NCBI RefSeq assembly: GCF_008065135.1 | Contig: NZ_CP042914.1 | Location: 7,483,404 to 7,547,403, forward strand | Reading direction: 5' to 3' | Source: Roseimaritima ulvae | GTDB lineage: Bacteria; Planctomycetota; Planctomycetia; Pirellulales; Pirellulaceae | Length of the DNA stretch: 64,000 bases | Shown: piece by piece, positions 8,219-16,181 of the stretch | Numbering within the stretch: position 1 is the first letter of the stretch | Layout of the letters: the number at the start of each line of letters is the position of its first letter | Position numbers and translations under genes: made by a program | The notes under the pieces: model-generated | Seen by the model: only the letters and a program-made list of their open reading frames with translations | The model's database searches: none | What the model was told of the DNA's origin: nothing

Positions 8219-8342
8219 AGATTTGAGATTTGAGATTTGAGATTTGAGATTTGAGATTTGAGATTTGAGATTTGAGATTTGAGATTTGAGATTTGAGATT
8301 TGAGATTTGAGATTTGAGATTTGAGATTTGAGATTTGAGATT
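8219..8342. repeat. Perfect heptanucleotide tandem repeat (AGATTTG) x ~17.7
   Basis: 124 bp of uninterrupted AGATTTG units. It sits between the divergent SGNH hydrolase (start 8200) and the ThiD2-ThiE gene (start about 8469), so copy-number change would alter promoter spacing of either gene. Its purity suggests recent slippage or active expansion. Confidence 0.97.
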
Positions 8343-8468
8343 ATAACGCACTGCGGACGGCGCTCAGACTCCGCCTGCCGAAACGGCTTCGCGTATCGCT
8401 ACAATACACCAACACTCCACACGCGAAGCCTGCTGGCCGACTTCCGCCCCTCTCTCCAAGCCGATTCG

Positions 8469-9602
8469 TTGACCGCCGTTCCTCCCCCCCAACCGCACCG
8501 CCCTACCCCACAGGACGCGCCGCCCGCCGCTGCGGACTACGGCGTCTACCGCATCCTGGACGCTTCCTACAATCGCGCCAGCGAAGGCCTGCGGACGATC
8601 GAAGACTACGCCCGCTTTGTCCGCAACGATCCCGCACTCAGCCGGCACGCGAAACAGCTGCGGCACGACCTGGCCGCGGCGTTTGCGACGTTGCCTCGAC
8701 AACACCTGCTGTCGGCTCGCGACACGCCCGGCGATGTGGGCACCACGATCCAAACCGCCAGCGAACAAATCCGACCGTCTGCGGTGGCCGTCGCTACGGC
8801 CGCGGCGGCTCGCTGCCAACAGGCGCTGCGGAGCATCGAGGAATACGTCAAGTGTATCTACCCCGAGGTCGCTCCTCGGATCGAAGCAATTCGCTACCAA
8901 ACCTACACGCTCGAAGCCGCCCTGCAGGGACTCAGCCAAGCCGCCGAGCGACTGGCCGGCGCACGGCTGTACGCCTTGATCGAGGGCGGTGAATCGAACG
9001 AGGCGTTGGCCCAAACCATCCGCACTCTGGCGACCGCCGGCGTCGACATCCTACAGCTCCGCGACAAACGCCTGGACGACCGTACGCTGTACGAACGCAC
9101 GCGGGCCGCGACCGCGGAAGTGGCTGCGATCGACACCGCTCAGAGACCATTGTTGATCGTCAACGACCGAGCGGACATCGCGGCGGCGGCCGGCGCCGAT
9201 GGAGTGCACGTGGGGCAGGAGGAACTACCGCTGGCAGCGGTCCGCCGCATCGTCGGACCGGACGGCATCGTGGGCGTCTCCACACACAACCTATCACAGG
9301 CCCAGCAAGCCCAACGCGACGGCGCGGACTACATCGGCTGCGGGCCCACATTCACCAGCCGCACCAAATCGTTCGCGGAGTTTCCCGGACTGGAATTTTT
9401 AAAGCAGGTGGCCAAGCAGCTGAGTCTGCCGGCGTTTGCCATCGGCGGCATCGACGCCACGAACGTGGATCAAGTCCTGGCGACCGGGATCCCCCGCGTC
9501 GCCGTATCGGCCGCCATCACCGCAGCCGAATCGCCGCCCCAAGCCGCCGCCGAGCTAAAACAAATCTTGAGCAAATGGTCGCTGTTCGCTCCGCGAACAT
9601 AG
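8469..9602 (+). CDS. thiE: ThiD2-ThiE fusion: HMP-P kinase-like domain plus thiamine-phosphate synthase
   Basis: Two domains are visible. Residues ~25-165 match the ThiD2/ThiP_synth_N type (YRILDASYNRASEGLRTIED, HDLAAAF, RDTPGDVGTTI, RCQQALRSIEEY). Residues ~175-370 are a ThiE TIM barrel (LYALIEGG, ILQLRDKRLDDRTL, LIVNDRADIAAAAGADGVHV, GVSTHN, DYIGCGPTFTSRTKS, AIGGIDATNVDQVL). Together they would phosphorylate HMP-P and couple HMP-PP with thiazole phosphate to give thiamine phosphate in the cytosol. No ATG lies ahead of the first domain; TTG 8469 is the best start, and the frame otherwise continues into the heptamer repeat. The last residues (SLFAPRT) and TAG stop are encoded by a family-D repeat. 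Confidence 0.9.
   Translation: MTAVPPPQPHRPTPQDAPPAAADYGVYRILDASYNRASEGLRTIEDYARFVRNDPALSRHAKQLRHDLAAAFATLPRQHLLSARDTPGDVGTTIQTASEQIRPSAVAVATAAAARCQQALRSIEEYVKCIYPEVAPRIEAIRYQTYTLEAALQGLSQAAERLAGARLYALIEGGESNEALAQTIRTLATAGVDILQLRDKRLDDRTLYERTRAATAEVAAIDTAQRPLLIVNDRADIAAAAGADGVHVGQEELPLAAVRRIVGPDGIVGVSTHNLSQAQQAQRDGADYIGCGPTFTSRTKSFAEFPGLEFLKQVAKQLSLPAFAIGGIDATNVDQVLATGIPRVAVSAAITAAESPPQAAAELKQILSKWSLFAPRT
9584..9598. repeat. GTTCGC-TCC-GCGAAC hairpin repeat inside the thiE 3' end
   Basis: This copy of the family-D hairpin is translated as part of the C-terminus of the ThiD2-ThiE protein and is followed directly by its stop codon TAG (9600-9602). Confidence 0.75.
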
Positions 9603-9640
9603 CGTTACGAACCAACAAACCCGCTGGCCGGCGTTGCAAA

Positions 9641-11479
9641 TCAACCGCCGATCGCTTCGAGTTCTTCCCAACGTTGGTACGCGGTGGCGAGCTCCTGTTC
9701 GAGCTCACTGAGTTGGTTTTGATTGGCCGCCTGCAGGGCACCGGGTTGCTTGTAATACTCTGGGTCGGCCATGCTGTCGTGCAGCTCGGCGATTTGCGTT
9801 TCCAGTCGCTCAATCTTTTCCGGCAGCTTTTCCAATTCGTGTTTTTCCTTAAAGCTCAAGCGACGCGTTTGCGTGTTTGCGTTTGGTTTTTTGGCGGTGT
9901 CGTTGCCTGAGCCGTTGCCGGATTTTTTCTTGGCGGGCTTGGCGATGGACTTGTGCGAGGGCGCGGCTTGGGCGACGTCGCCGCGCTGTTCGACGACTCG
10001 TCGCCAGTCGTCGTAGCCACCAACGTATTCGTGCACACCGTCGGCTTCGTACACGATCGTGCTGGTCACCACATTGTTCAAAAACGTTCGATCATGGCTG
10101 ACCAGCAGCACGGTGCCGGCGAACTGGGTAACTTGTTCTTCCAGCATGTCCAGGGTTTCGCTGTCCAGATCGTTGGTCGGTTCGTCCAGCACGATCACGT
10201 TTGCGGGTTTGGTCATCAGTTTGGCCAGCAGCACGCGATTGCGTTCACCGCCGGAAAGAAACCGCACCGGCGTGCGAGCTCGTTCGGGCGTGAATAAAAA
10301 GTCCTGTAGGTAGCCGATGATGTGTTTATTGGTGTCGCCGATGCGGACGCGGTCGCTGCCATCGGCCACGTTATCCTGAACCGATTTGTCTCCGTCCAGC
10401 TGATCGCGAAGTTGGTCGAAGTAGGCGACCTGGACATTGGTGCCGGTGCGGACGGAGCCCTGTTGGGGTTCCAGTTCTCCGAGGATCAGTTTCAGCAGCG
10501 TGGTTTTGCCGGCGCCGTTGGGGCCGATAATGCCCACTTTGTCGCCGCGCATGATGGTGGTGGAGAAATTTTCGACGATCGAGCGATCCCCGTAGGAAAA
10601 GGAGATCTTCTTGACGTCGGCCACCAGCGCACCGCTGCGCATCGCTTCTTGAATCTGCAGCTTGGCCGTGCCTTCGGATTTGCGGCGTTGGCCGCGTTCG
10701 ACCCGCATTTCTTTCAACGCTTTGACGCGGCCTTCGTTGCGTGTCCGCCGAGCCTTGATGCCTTTGCGGATCCAGGCTTCTTCTTCAGCCAGACGTTTGT
10801 CGAACAGGGCGTTTTGTTTTTCTTCGGCGGCCAGAGCGGCTTCTTTGCGCTGTAGGAAGGTGGCGTAGTCGCAGGACCAATCGAACAAACGTCCGCGATC
10901 GATTTCCCAGATCCGATTGGCCAGCCGTTGCAGGAAGGAGCGGTCGTGGGTGACAAACAGCAGCGTGCCCTGCCATCGGGCGAGGAATTCTTCGAGCCAG
11001 AGAATGGAGTCGATATCCAGGTGATTGGTGGGTTCGTCCAGCAGCAACAGGTGCGGCTCGGCAGCCAGGGCGCGGGCCAGCAGAACGCGACGCTTCATGC
11101 CGCTGGAGAGCGTCTGGAAGGAAGCTTCGGGGCTAAGGTTCATCTGCGAGAGGATTTTCTCCAGCCGATGAGCCCGTTCCCAGGGTTCGGCCCCGTCTTC
11201 TTCGCTGAGGCCTTGTTCGACGACGTCGTGGATCGTGCCGGTTAGGTTCGTGGGCACGTCTTGGACCAAGCGGGCGACGCGGACGCCGGTATCAAACACA
11301 ATCTGGCCGCCATCGGGCTGAAGCTCGCCGGCCAGTAGTTTCATCAGCGTCGTCTTGCCGGCCCCGTTGCGTCCCAGCAATCCGATTCGTTGCCCGGGCT
11401 CAATCTTTGCGGAAACTTCATCCAGCAGTGACGGCCCGCGAAAGCCAATCGTGAGTTCTTCCAGCGTGATTAGCGGCAT
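9641..11479 (-). CDS. uup: ABC-F family ATPase, Uup type
   Basis: A 612-residue protein with two ABC ATPase domains and no membrane segments. Domain 1 has Walker A GLLGRNGAGKTT, signature LSSGMKRRVLLARALA and Walker B LLLLDEPTNHLDID. Domain 2 has IIGPNGAGKTTLLK, LSGGERNRVLLAK and VIVLDEPTNDLDSETL. The linker is rich in Arg/Lys (KGIKARRTRNEGRVKALKEM), as expected for ABC-F proteins that act on ribosomes. The C-terminal ~90 residues are a basic linker and a coiled coil (EKHELEKLPEKIERLETQIA), the hallmark of the Uup subgroup. ATG 11479 (MPLITLEELTIGF) fits the domain boundary; upstream codons are spurious. It is convergent with thiE. Confidence 0.93.
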   Translation of the reverse strand: MPLITLEELTIGFRGPSLLDEVSAKIEPGQRIGLLGRNGAGKTTLMKLLAGELQPDGGQIVFDTGVRVARLVQDVPTNLTGTIHDVVEQGLSEEDGAEPWERAHRLEKILSQMNLSPEASFQTLSSGMKRRVLLARALAAEPHLLLLDEPTNHLDIDSILWLEEFLARWQGTLLFVTHDRSFLQRLANRIWEIDRGRLFDWSCDYATFLQRKEAALAAEEKQNALFDKRLAEEEAWIRKGIKARRTRNEGRVKALKEMRVERGQRRKSEGTAKLQIQEAMRSGALVADVKKISFSYGDRSIVENFSTTIMRGDKVGIIGPNGAGKTTLLKLILGELEPQQGSVRTGTNVQVAYFDQLRDQLDGDKSVQDNVADGSDRVRIGDTNKHIIGYLQDFLFTPERARTPVRFLSGGERNRVLLAKLMTKPANVIVLDEPTNDLDSETLDMLEEQVTQFAGTVLLVSHDRTFLNNVVTSTIVYEADGVHEYVGGYDDWRRVVEQRGDVAQAAPSHKSIAKPAKKKSGNGSGNDTAKKPNANTQTRRLSFKEKHELEKLPEKIERLETQIAELHDSMADPEYYKQPGALQAANQNQLSELEQELATAYQRWEELEAIGG

Positions 11480-11721
11480 GTTTCGTAGCGGTGGGTTGGC
11501 AAGGGACTGCAAGACGGGTACGGGAAGGTCAATTTTGAGCGACGGACCACAGCCTGACGAGGGGCCTGTCGCCGTCGCGGCAGCAATCGTACCCACGGAC
11601 GGCGGCCAACCGCTCGGCGATGGAGCGCCGAGGGAATACAATTGGGGGGGCTCCGGCAATCGGAACCTCGCCGCAATGCTCTCCCCCGCTGCAATGCTCC
11701 CTCCCGCCGAATTTGTTTTCT

Positions 11722-13029
11722 ATGCCTTCGATCTCGTTGTCCTTGCACGTTAGCGAAACCGATCTGGAGGGCCGTTATCGTAGGCTGCAACGATGCTGGA
11801 TGGGCTTTTGGCTGCTGTTGATGGCGGTCAGCTGGCGATTGTGGATGCCGCCGGCCGAGTTTCCCGCGGTGCCCTTTGCGCCTCCTTTTGTGGTGCCGCC
11901 CGCCTTGGAATGGGGGTTACTGGCTGCAGTGGTGGGCGCGGTGTTGTTCGGCATTGTCGCCAATACGGCGCGTCGACTCAGCTTGGCGATGGTGCTGTTT
12001 GTGGCGGCTGCCGCCGCGTTGGTGACGTTGAACCAGCACCGCCTGCAACCATGGTTTTACCAGGCGATGTTGCTGGGGTTGCTGTTTGCCAGTAACGATT
12101 CGCGGCGCGGATTGCCGTTGATGCGGTGGTTGGCCATCGGCGTTTATCTTTATTCTTCGCTAGGGAAATTTGATTTTCAGTTTCTGCATACCGTCGGGCA
12201 GCAGTTCTTGGATACGACGTGTGGATTGGTGGGCCTGGATGCGACGCAGTGGAGCGAGCCGTGGCGGCTGGGGGCGACAACTTTGTTCCCGGCGGTGGAA
12301 CTGCTGGTGGCGATCGGATTGATGATTCGGCCCACGCGACTCCTGGCCGCCGTGCTGGGCATCGCGATGCATGCCTGTACGATCGTGTTGCTCAGTCCGA
12401 TAGGCTTGGGGCATCAGCCGGGCGTGCTGGTTTGGAACGCTGCCATGGGCATGCAACTGGCACTGTTATTCATGAGGCCCCGGATGGCGCCGCGAGTGAT
12501 CGACACGCCACCGACCGAAACAGTGACTTCGCGGCGAATCCTGTCGCCGTTGGTGGGCTTGGTCGCGATCGGTTTGGCGATGCTGCTGCCGCTGGCGGAG
12601 CGGACCGGCTACTGGGACCACTGGACGTCCTGGGCGCTTTACTCGCCGCACAACAGTCGCGTCTCGGTTCAGGTGCACGCCTCGGCGGCCGGCCGATTGC
12701 CGCCGTCGATCGTGACTTGCCTGTCGCCGCCCGATGAGACAGGCTGGCGGAACATGGATTTGGATCGTTGGTCGATCGAGTCGGTGGGAGTGCCCAATTA
12801 CCCCCAAGCGCGTTTTCAGTTAGGCGTGGCGATCGGGCTGATCCAGTGCTACGGCTTGGAACGCCAAGCCCGAATCCGTCTGCGGGGCGTCGCCGACCGT
12901 TGGACAGGACGCCGCGACAACCATTTTGCGGCTGGAAAGATGCAGTGGGAGGCAGCCGCCGATCAGTTTTGGCTGAATGCGGAGCCGCGACCCTGCACGG
13001 CTAGCCATCGACCCCCACGTCCCCGGTGA
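11722..13029 (+). CDS. Polytopic DoxX/MauE/HTTM-like membrane protein
   Basis: The 435-residue product has about eight hydrophobic segments (for example CWMGFWLLLMAVSWRLW, LLAAVVGAVLFGIVANTA, RPTRLLAAVLGIAMHA). The core LMRWLAIGVYLYSSLGKFDF resembles the DoxX/MauE and HTTM (vitamin K-dependent carboxylase-like) group, where this helix pair carries conserved 'YxxSxxxK' residues. The C-terminal ~110 residues are soluble and unassigned (QVHASAAGRLPPSIVTCLSP). The start ATG 11722 gives MPSISLSLHVSETDLEGRYR. It is divergent from uup (242 bp) and its 3' end overlaps the globin gene by 29 bp tail to tail. Substrate and role are unknown. Confidence 0.75.
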   Translation: MPSISLSLHVSETDLEGRYRRLQRCWMGFWLLLMAVSWRLWMPPAEFPAVPFAPPFVVPPALEWGLLAAVVGAVLFGIVANTARRLSLAMVLFVAAAAALVTLNQHRLQPWFYQAMLLGLLFASNDSRRGLPLMRWLAIGVYLYSSLGKFDFQFLHTVGQQFLDTTCGLVGLDATQWSEPWRLGATTLFPAVELLVAIGLMIRPTRLLAAVLGIAMHACTIVLLSPIGLGHQPGVLVWNAAMGMQLALLFMRPRMAPRVIDTPPTETVTSRRILSPLVGLVAIGLAMLLPLAERTGYWDHWTSWALYSPHNSRVSVQVHASAAGRLPPSIVTCLSPPDETGWRNMDLDRWSIESVGVPNYPQARFQLGVAIGLIQCYGLERQARIRLRGVADRWTGRRDNHFAAGKMQWEAAADQFWLNAEPRPCTASHRPPRPR

Positions 13030-13384
13030 TTTTATCCTTGTACATCGCCAGTCGCCCCATCGCGTCGTCAATGTCTTTGGCGTCGACGCCGTGTGATTCC
13101 ATGGCGTCGGCAAAGTGGTTACAGAATTTGGCAAAGTGTTGCCCGGTGATGCCGCGTCCATGATGGATGGCCGCCAGTTCGGTGCCACAATACTTGACCG
13201 GACCGTCAAACGCCGAGGCCAAGAATTCGAACTGCATTTTTTGCAGTCGCTCCATCGACGTGTTCTCGAAAAATCCCGCCAGATCCTCGTCTGCCAAGAC
13301 TCGGCGATACATGTCTTTTACGATATCGGCCACCACGGCGGCGCCACCAATGCGTTCAAAGAGAACTTCCGATTCGTCGGCCAT
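13001..13384 (-). CDS. glbN: Group 1 truncated haemoglobin (HbN-like)
   Basis: A complete 127-residue globin. The 2-on-2 truncated globin pattern is clear: LFERIGGAAVVADIVKDM at the start, B10 tyrosine in MYRRVLADEDLAGFF, Gln at the E-helix position in MERLQKMQFEFLASAF, and the proximal histidine in AAIHHGRGITGQHF. Group 1 members bind O2 and commonly detoxify nitric oxide; this role is inferred from the family. The gene is monocistronic and its last 29 bases overlap the opposite-strand membrane-protein gene, so the two messages would be antisense at their 3' ends. Confidence 0.93.
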   Translation of the reverse strand: MADESEVLFERIGGAAVVADIVKDMYRRVLADEDLAGFFENTSMERLQKMQFEFLASAFDGPVKYCGTELAAIHHGRGITGQHFAKFCNHFADAMESHGVDAKDIDDAMGRLAMYKDKITGDVGVDG

Positions 13385-13605
13385 GTCGTTTATCCGGTGC
13401 GTGGGGGCAGCCAGCGCAGCTGGTCGTCGCTGGTAAATAGCTCAACACAATATGGGTCTTATGCAACATTATGCCAAGGGTCGGGACGACTGGCCAGGAA
13501 TCGGGATGCTTCCCCGCCCGAGCGACATCGCTGCGGTCGATCAAGTACACTATGCACCGACTTAGGGTTGTTACGGTTCCATTCTCATTAATCGGAGTTG
13601 AAAAT

Positions 13606-14352
13606 ATGCGGCGCGCGTTTGTTTGGGGTTGGCTGGTCGGGTTGAGCTCGGTTGTCGGCGGAGCCTCGGTTGCCACTGCCCAGGTGGATTCCGCGCAGGT
13701 GGATTCCGCCCAGGCGGATTCCGCAGCTATGGAAGTCCTGGTCGAAGAAGATTTTGAATCCGGGGCGGAGCGTTGGCAGCCCACCGATGCGAAAAAATGG
13801 CGAGTCGACACTGAGGGCGAAGGTAATAACAAAAACCATGTCTACCACCTGTTGGGTAAGAGCGATTACGCGCCGCCACATCGCAGCCCCCACAGTATCT
13901 CCCTGTTGAAGGACACCATCGTCGGCGATTTTGAACTGACGGCCAAAGTCAAGACGCTGCAGACCTCGCGGGCGCATCGCGACATGTGTGTGTTCTTCGG
14001 CTATCAAAACCCCGCTCAGTTCTACTATGTGCACCTGGGCGAACGCACCGATGATCACGCGAATCAGATTTTTGTCGTCGACAAGGCTCCACGGATCAAA
14101 ATCAGCGAAAAGACCAACCCCGGCACGCCCTGGAAAGACGACACTTGGCACGATCTGAAAATCGTCCGCCGCGTCTCCGATGGGCTGATCGAAATTTACT
14201 TCGACGATATGGACAAGCCGCATATGGTCGCGCACGACAAACGCTTTGCCTGGGGACAGGTCGGGCTGGGCTCGTTTGACGACCTAGGATTGTGGGACGA
14301 CGTGCAGCTGCGCGGCGTGCGCGTCAAAGCCGCCGCGACGCCGAGCCCGTAA
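13606..14352 (+). CDS. Secreted LamG/3-keto-disaccharide-hydrolase-like protein
   Basis: A 248-residue product with a signal peptide (RAFVWGWLVGLSSVVGGASV-ATA) and a beta-sandwich domain of the concanavalin/DUF1080-like type (EDFESGAERWQPTDAKKW, FELTAKVKTLQTS, CVFFGYQNPAQFYYVHLG, DDTWHDLKIVRRVSDGLIEI, VGLGSFDDLGLWDDVQLRG). These folds bind carbohydrate, and some act as lyases or hydrolases; activity here is not determinable. Between signal and domain there is a threefold repeat of five residues (AQVDS, AQVDS, AQADS) from 15-bp tandem repeats. ATG 13606 follows GGAG at suitable spacing. The NUDIX gene starts one base after its stop, so the two are probably co-transcribed. Confidence 0.8.
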   Translation: MRRAFVWGWLVGLSSVVGGASVATAQVDSAQVDSAQADSAAMEVLVEEDFESGAERWQPTDAKKWRVDTEGEGNNKNHVYHLLGKSDYAPPHRSPHSISLLKDTIVGDFELTAKVKTLQTSRAHRDMCVFFGYQNPAQFYYVHLGERTDDHANQIFVVDKAPRIKISEKTNPGTPWKDDTWHDLKIVRRVSDGLIEIYFDDMDKPHMVAHDKRFAWGQVGLGSFDDLGLWDDVQLRGVRVKAAATPSP

Positions 14353-14353
14353 C

Positions 14354-14941
14354 ATGTCGGCTGATCAACCCGCTGAAGACGAACCTACGGCGGAGCTGCC
14401 CCGTGAACATGGGCCGTGGAAAATATTGGCGTCGCATGAGGCCTATCGCGATCCTTGGGTGCGGCTTCGGCAGGACGATGTGCTGCGTCCCGATGGGCTG
14501 CCCGGCAGCTACGTGGTCGTCAACCTGAAACCCGGTGTGTGCGTATTGGCCTTGGATGACAACGGCCGCGTGCACCTGACCCGTGAATTTCATTACGGGG
14601 TCGGGCGAGTGACGTTGGAAGCGGTCAGCGGTGGCGTCGAACCGGGGGACAGCCCCGAAGCGACCGCGCATCGCGAGCTGGCCGAGGAACTGGGGATCAC
14701 GGCCGAGCGGCTGACGATGCTGGGCAACATGGATCCCTTCACCGCCAATGTGGTCTCGCCAACGGTCCTGTACTTGGCCGAGGGCTTACGTTTTGGGACG
14801 CCCCAGCCGGAGGGCACCGAGCAGATTACGCGTGTCGAGATGTCGCTAGACGAAGCGGTGCAGCGGGTGATGGACAGCGAAATCACTCACGGTCCCAGTT
14901 GTGTGGTGATCCTAAAAGCCGCGATGGGCACCTCCTCGTAG
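14354..14941 (+). CDS. NUDIX hydrolase (ADP-ribose pyrophosphatase-like)
   Basis: The 195-residue product holds a complete NUDIX box (GGVEPGDSPEATAHRELAEE + LGI), which binds the metal for pyrophosphate bond hydrolysis. The N-terminal strand region (PWKILASHEAYRDPWVRLRQ) and LTREFHYGVGRVTLEAVSGG resemble ADP-ribose/nucleoside-diphosphate-sugar pyrophosphatases. It begins one base after the stop of the LamG-like gene. Its TAG stop (14939-14941) lies within a GCCA-loop hairpin repeat. Substrate specificity is not readable. Confidence 0.9.
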   Translation: MSADQPAEDEPTAELPREHGPWKILASHEAYRDPWVRLRQDDVLRPDGLPGSYVVVNLKPGVCVLALDDNGRVHLTREFHYGVGRVTLEAVSGGVEPGDSPEATAHRELAEELGITAERLTMLGNMDPFTANVVSPTVLYLAEGLRFGTPQPEGTEQITRVEMSLDEAVQRVMDSEITHGPSCVVILKAAMGTSS

Positions 14942-14999
14942 CTACGCTCGCCAGAGCGTGGATAGCCAAGCCAAACCACCTTCTGGCGAAGGTAGCTAC
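14938..14999. repeat. Two GCCA-loop hairpin repeats in opposite orientation
   Basis: Copy 1 (14938-14961, plus) has stem CGCTC/GAGCG and supplies the NUDIX stop codon. Copy 2 (14976-14999, minus) has the different stem CCTTC/GAAGG around the same loop. A further truncated copy (GTAGCCGAACTCGC) at about 15022-15034 breaks off where the MITE-like element begins. Confidence 0.85.
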
Positions 15000-15032
15000 G
15001 ACTCACCCTCGTAGCGGTGTAGCCGAACTCGC

Positions 15033-15219
15033 GGGACGTGAAGTGTATTAATGACGGATTCACCTTACTCTCCCTCTGGGAGAGTCGAGCGTCAGCGAGG
15101 AGAGGGCGACCGCGCCGCCGCAAAAGAACCTCCCCTCGCTAAGGCTCGACCCTCCTTAAAAAGGAGGGTGAAGCAAGCGGCCCCAAGGTCCAATGCTGCA
15201 GTGATACCTTTCACGTCCC
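15033..15219 (+). mobile_element. MITE-like family C element, complete copy (187 bp)
   Basis: Ends are exact inverted repeats GGGACGTGAA (15033) and TTCACGTCCC (15219). The inside is an imperfect palindrome of two ~42-nt arms, each itself a hairpin (CTCTCCCTCTGGGAGAG and CCCTCCTTAAAAAGGAGGG) followed by GTCGAGCxTxAGCGAGGxGA. There is no coding capacity. It interrupts a GCCA-loop repeat (GTAGCCGAACTCGC|GGGACG), which supports past mobility. No transposase gene with these ends lies in the window. Confidence 0.7.
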
Positions 15220-15241
15220 CCAGAGTTTGGACGGGTTGGCC

Positions 15242-15265
15242 CCACCGTCTGGCGACGGTAGCTAC
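15242..15265 (-). repeat. GCCA-loop hairpin repeat (stem CCGTC/GACGG)
   Basis: Located between the MITE-like element and the 3' end of nagA. The flank GGTAGCTAC is conserved, while the stem differs from the CGCTC type by paired changes. Confidence 0.8.
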
Positions 15266-15272
15266 CGATACG

Positions 15273-16181
15273 TCATCCTTCCAACACGCGTCGGGCGTTG
15301 CCGCCGCAATAGGCCGCGATCGTTGGCTCGTCGATGCCCATCGCTTGCAGGTTTTGCACCATGGCGGGCATCGTGGCCGCGGAGCCTGCTAGTTGGCCGC
15401 TGTCGTCGAACCGTGGAGCGTCGTTTTCGGCAACTCGCACCATCCGGCCGGCCAGCGGATACGTTCCCGGCCCCAGTCCGGCCGCGGCGATGGCGTCGGT
15501 CGTGAGGATGACGTTGGCGACGGGGATCTGCCGCAGGTAGTTCTGCAGGGCGAACAAGGGGATGTGATGTCCGTCTGCGATCAAACCAATCCGCAATTGA
15601 TCGGCCACGGCCAACACGCGTTGAATGATATTGTCGTGCCGGGGCAGGTTTACCGGACAGCCGTTGCCCAGGTGGGTGAACATCGACAAACCGGCATCGA
15701 TACCGCGCCGCAGCTCGTCCAGCGAGGCATCGCAATGTCCGGCCGACACCAGGATTTGTTGGTCGGCCAGAAAACGCGTGGTCGCGGCGCCGGGGTCGCG
15801 TTCGGGAGCCAGCGTAACGATTCGCACGCGCCCCTCGGCGGCGTCCAGCAAGCGTTTGGCCGCATCCACGCTGGCCAGTTGAGTGCTTTCGGTGGGATGG
15901 GCGCCGATGTACCCGAGTTGGGGATTCAAAAAGGGTCCCTCGACGTGAAATCCCGCCACCATCTGCGACGCTAAGTCATCTTCTTGCGTTCGCTTGACCA
16001 ATTGCCGCAAGCGTCGCTGCATGGCGTCCAGCGTGTCGGTGATCACCGTCGGCAGGAACGCCGTCACGCCGTCGCTGCGCATCGCTTGACAAGCACGATG
16101 TAGGTCGTCGGCGGAAAGGGCGTCGTCGTTAAAGTCGACGCCGGCGTAACCGTTGACCTGGATGTCTACAAAGTCGCTCAA
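15273..16181 (-). CDS. nagA: N-acetylglucosamine-6-phosphate deacetylase
   Basis: An amidohydrolase of 302 residues that would remove acetate from GlcNAc-6-P. It opens directly with [17 protein letters not shown], the first metal/active-site strand of NagA, then [74 protein letters not shown] and [16 protein letters not shown] with the catalytic Asp. Most NagA enzymes (~380 residues) have an N-terminal beta-sandwich part of ~50 residues, missing here. The start is TTG 16181, overlapping the nagB stop as TTGA, so translation is coupled. It forms an amino-sugar catabolic operon with nagB. Confidence 0.9.
   Translation of the reverse strand: MSDFVDIQVNGYAGVDFNDDALSADDLHRACQAMRSDGVTAFLPTVITDTLDAMQRRLRQLVKRTQEDDLASQMVAGFHVEGPFLNPQLGYIGAHPTESTQLASVDAAKRLLDAAEGRVRIVTLAPERDPGAATTRFLADQQILVSAGHCDASLDELRRGIDAGLSMFTHLGNGCPVNLPRHDNIIQRVLAVADQLRIGLIADGHHIPLFALQNYLRQIPVANVILTTDAIAAAGLGPGTYPLAGRMVRVAENDAPRFDDSGQLAGSAATMPAMVQNLQAMGIDEPTIAAYCGGNARRVLEG

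Noticed and set aside
8219-8342. Possible CRISPR array
   Set aside because: The unit is 7 bp with no spacers; it is a simple tandem repeat. No cas gene is present.
8082-8351. Minus-strand frame encoding a repeated heptapeptide across the AGATTTG tract
   Set aside because: The peptide repeat is only the translation of the tandem repeat; any frame of this unit is open.
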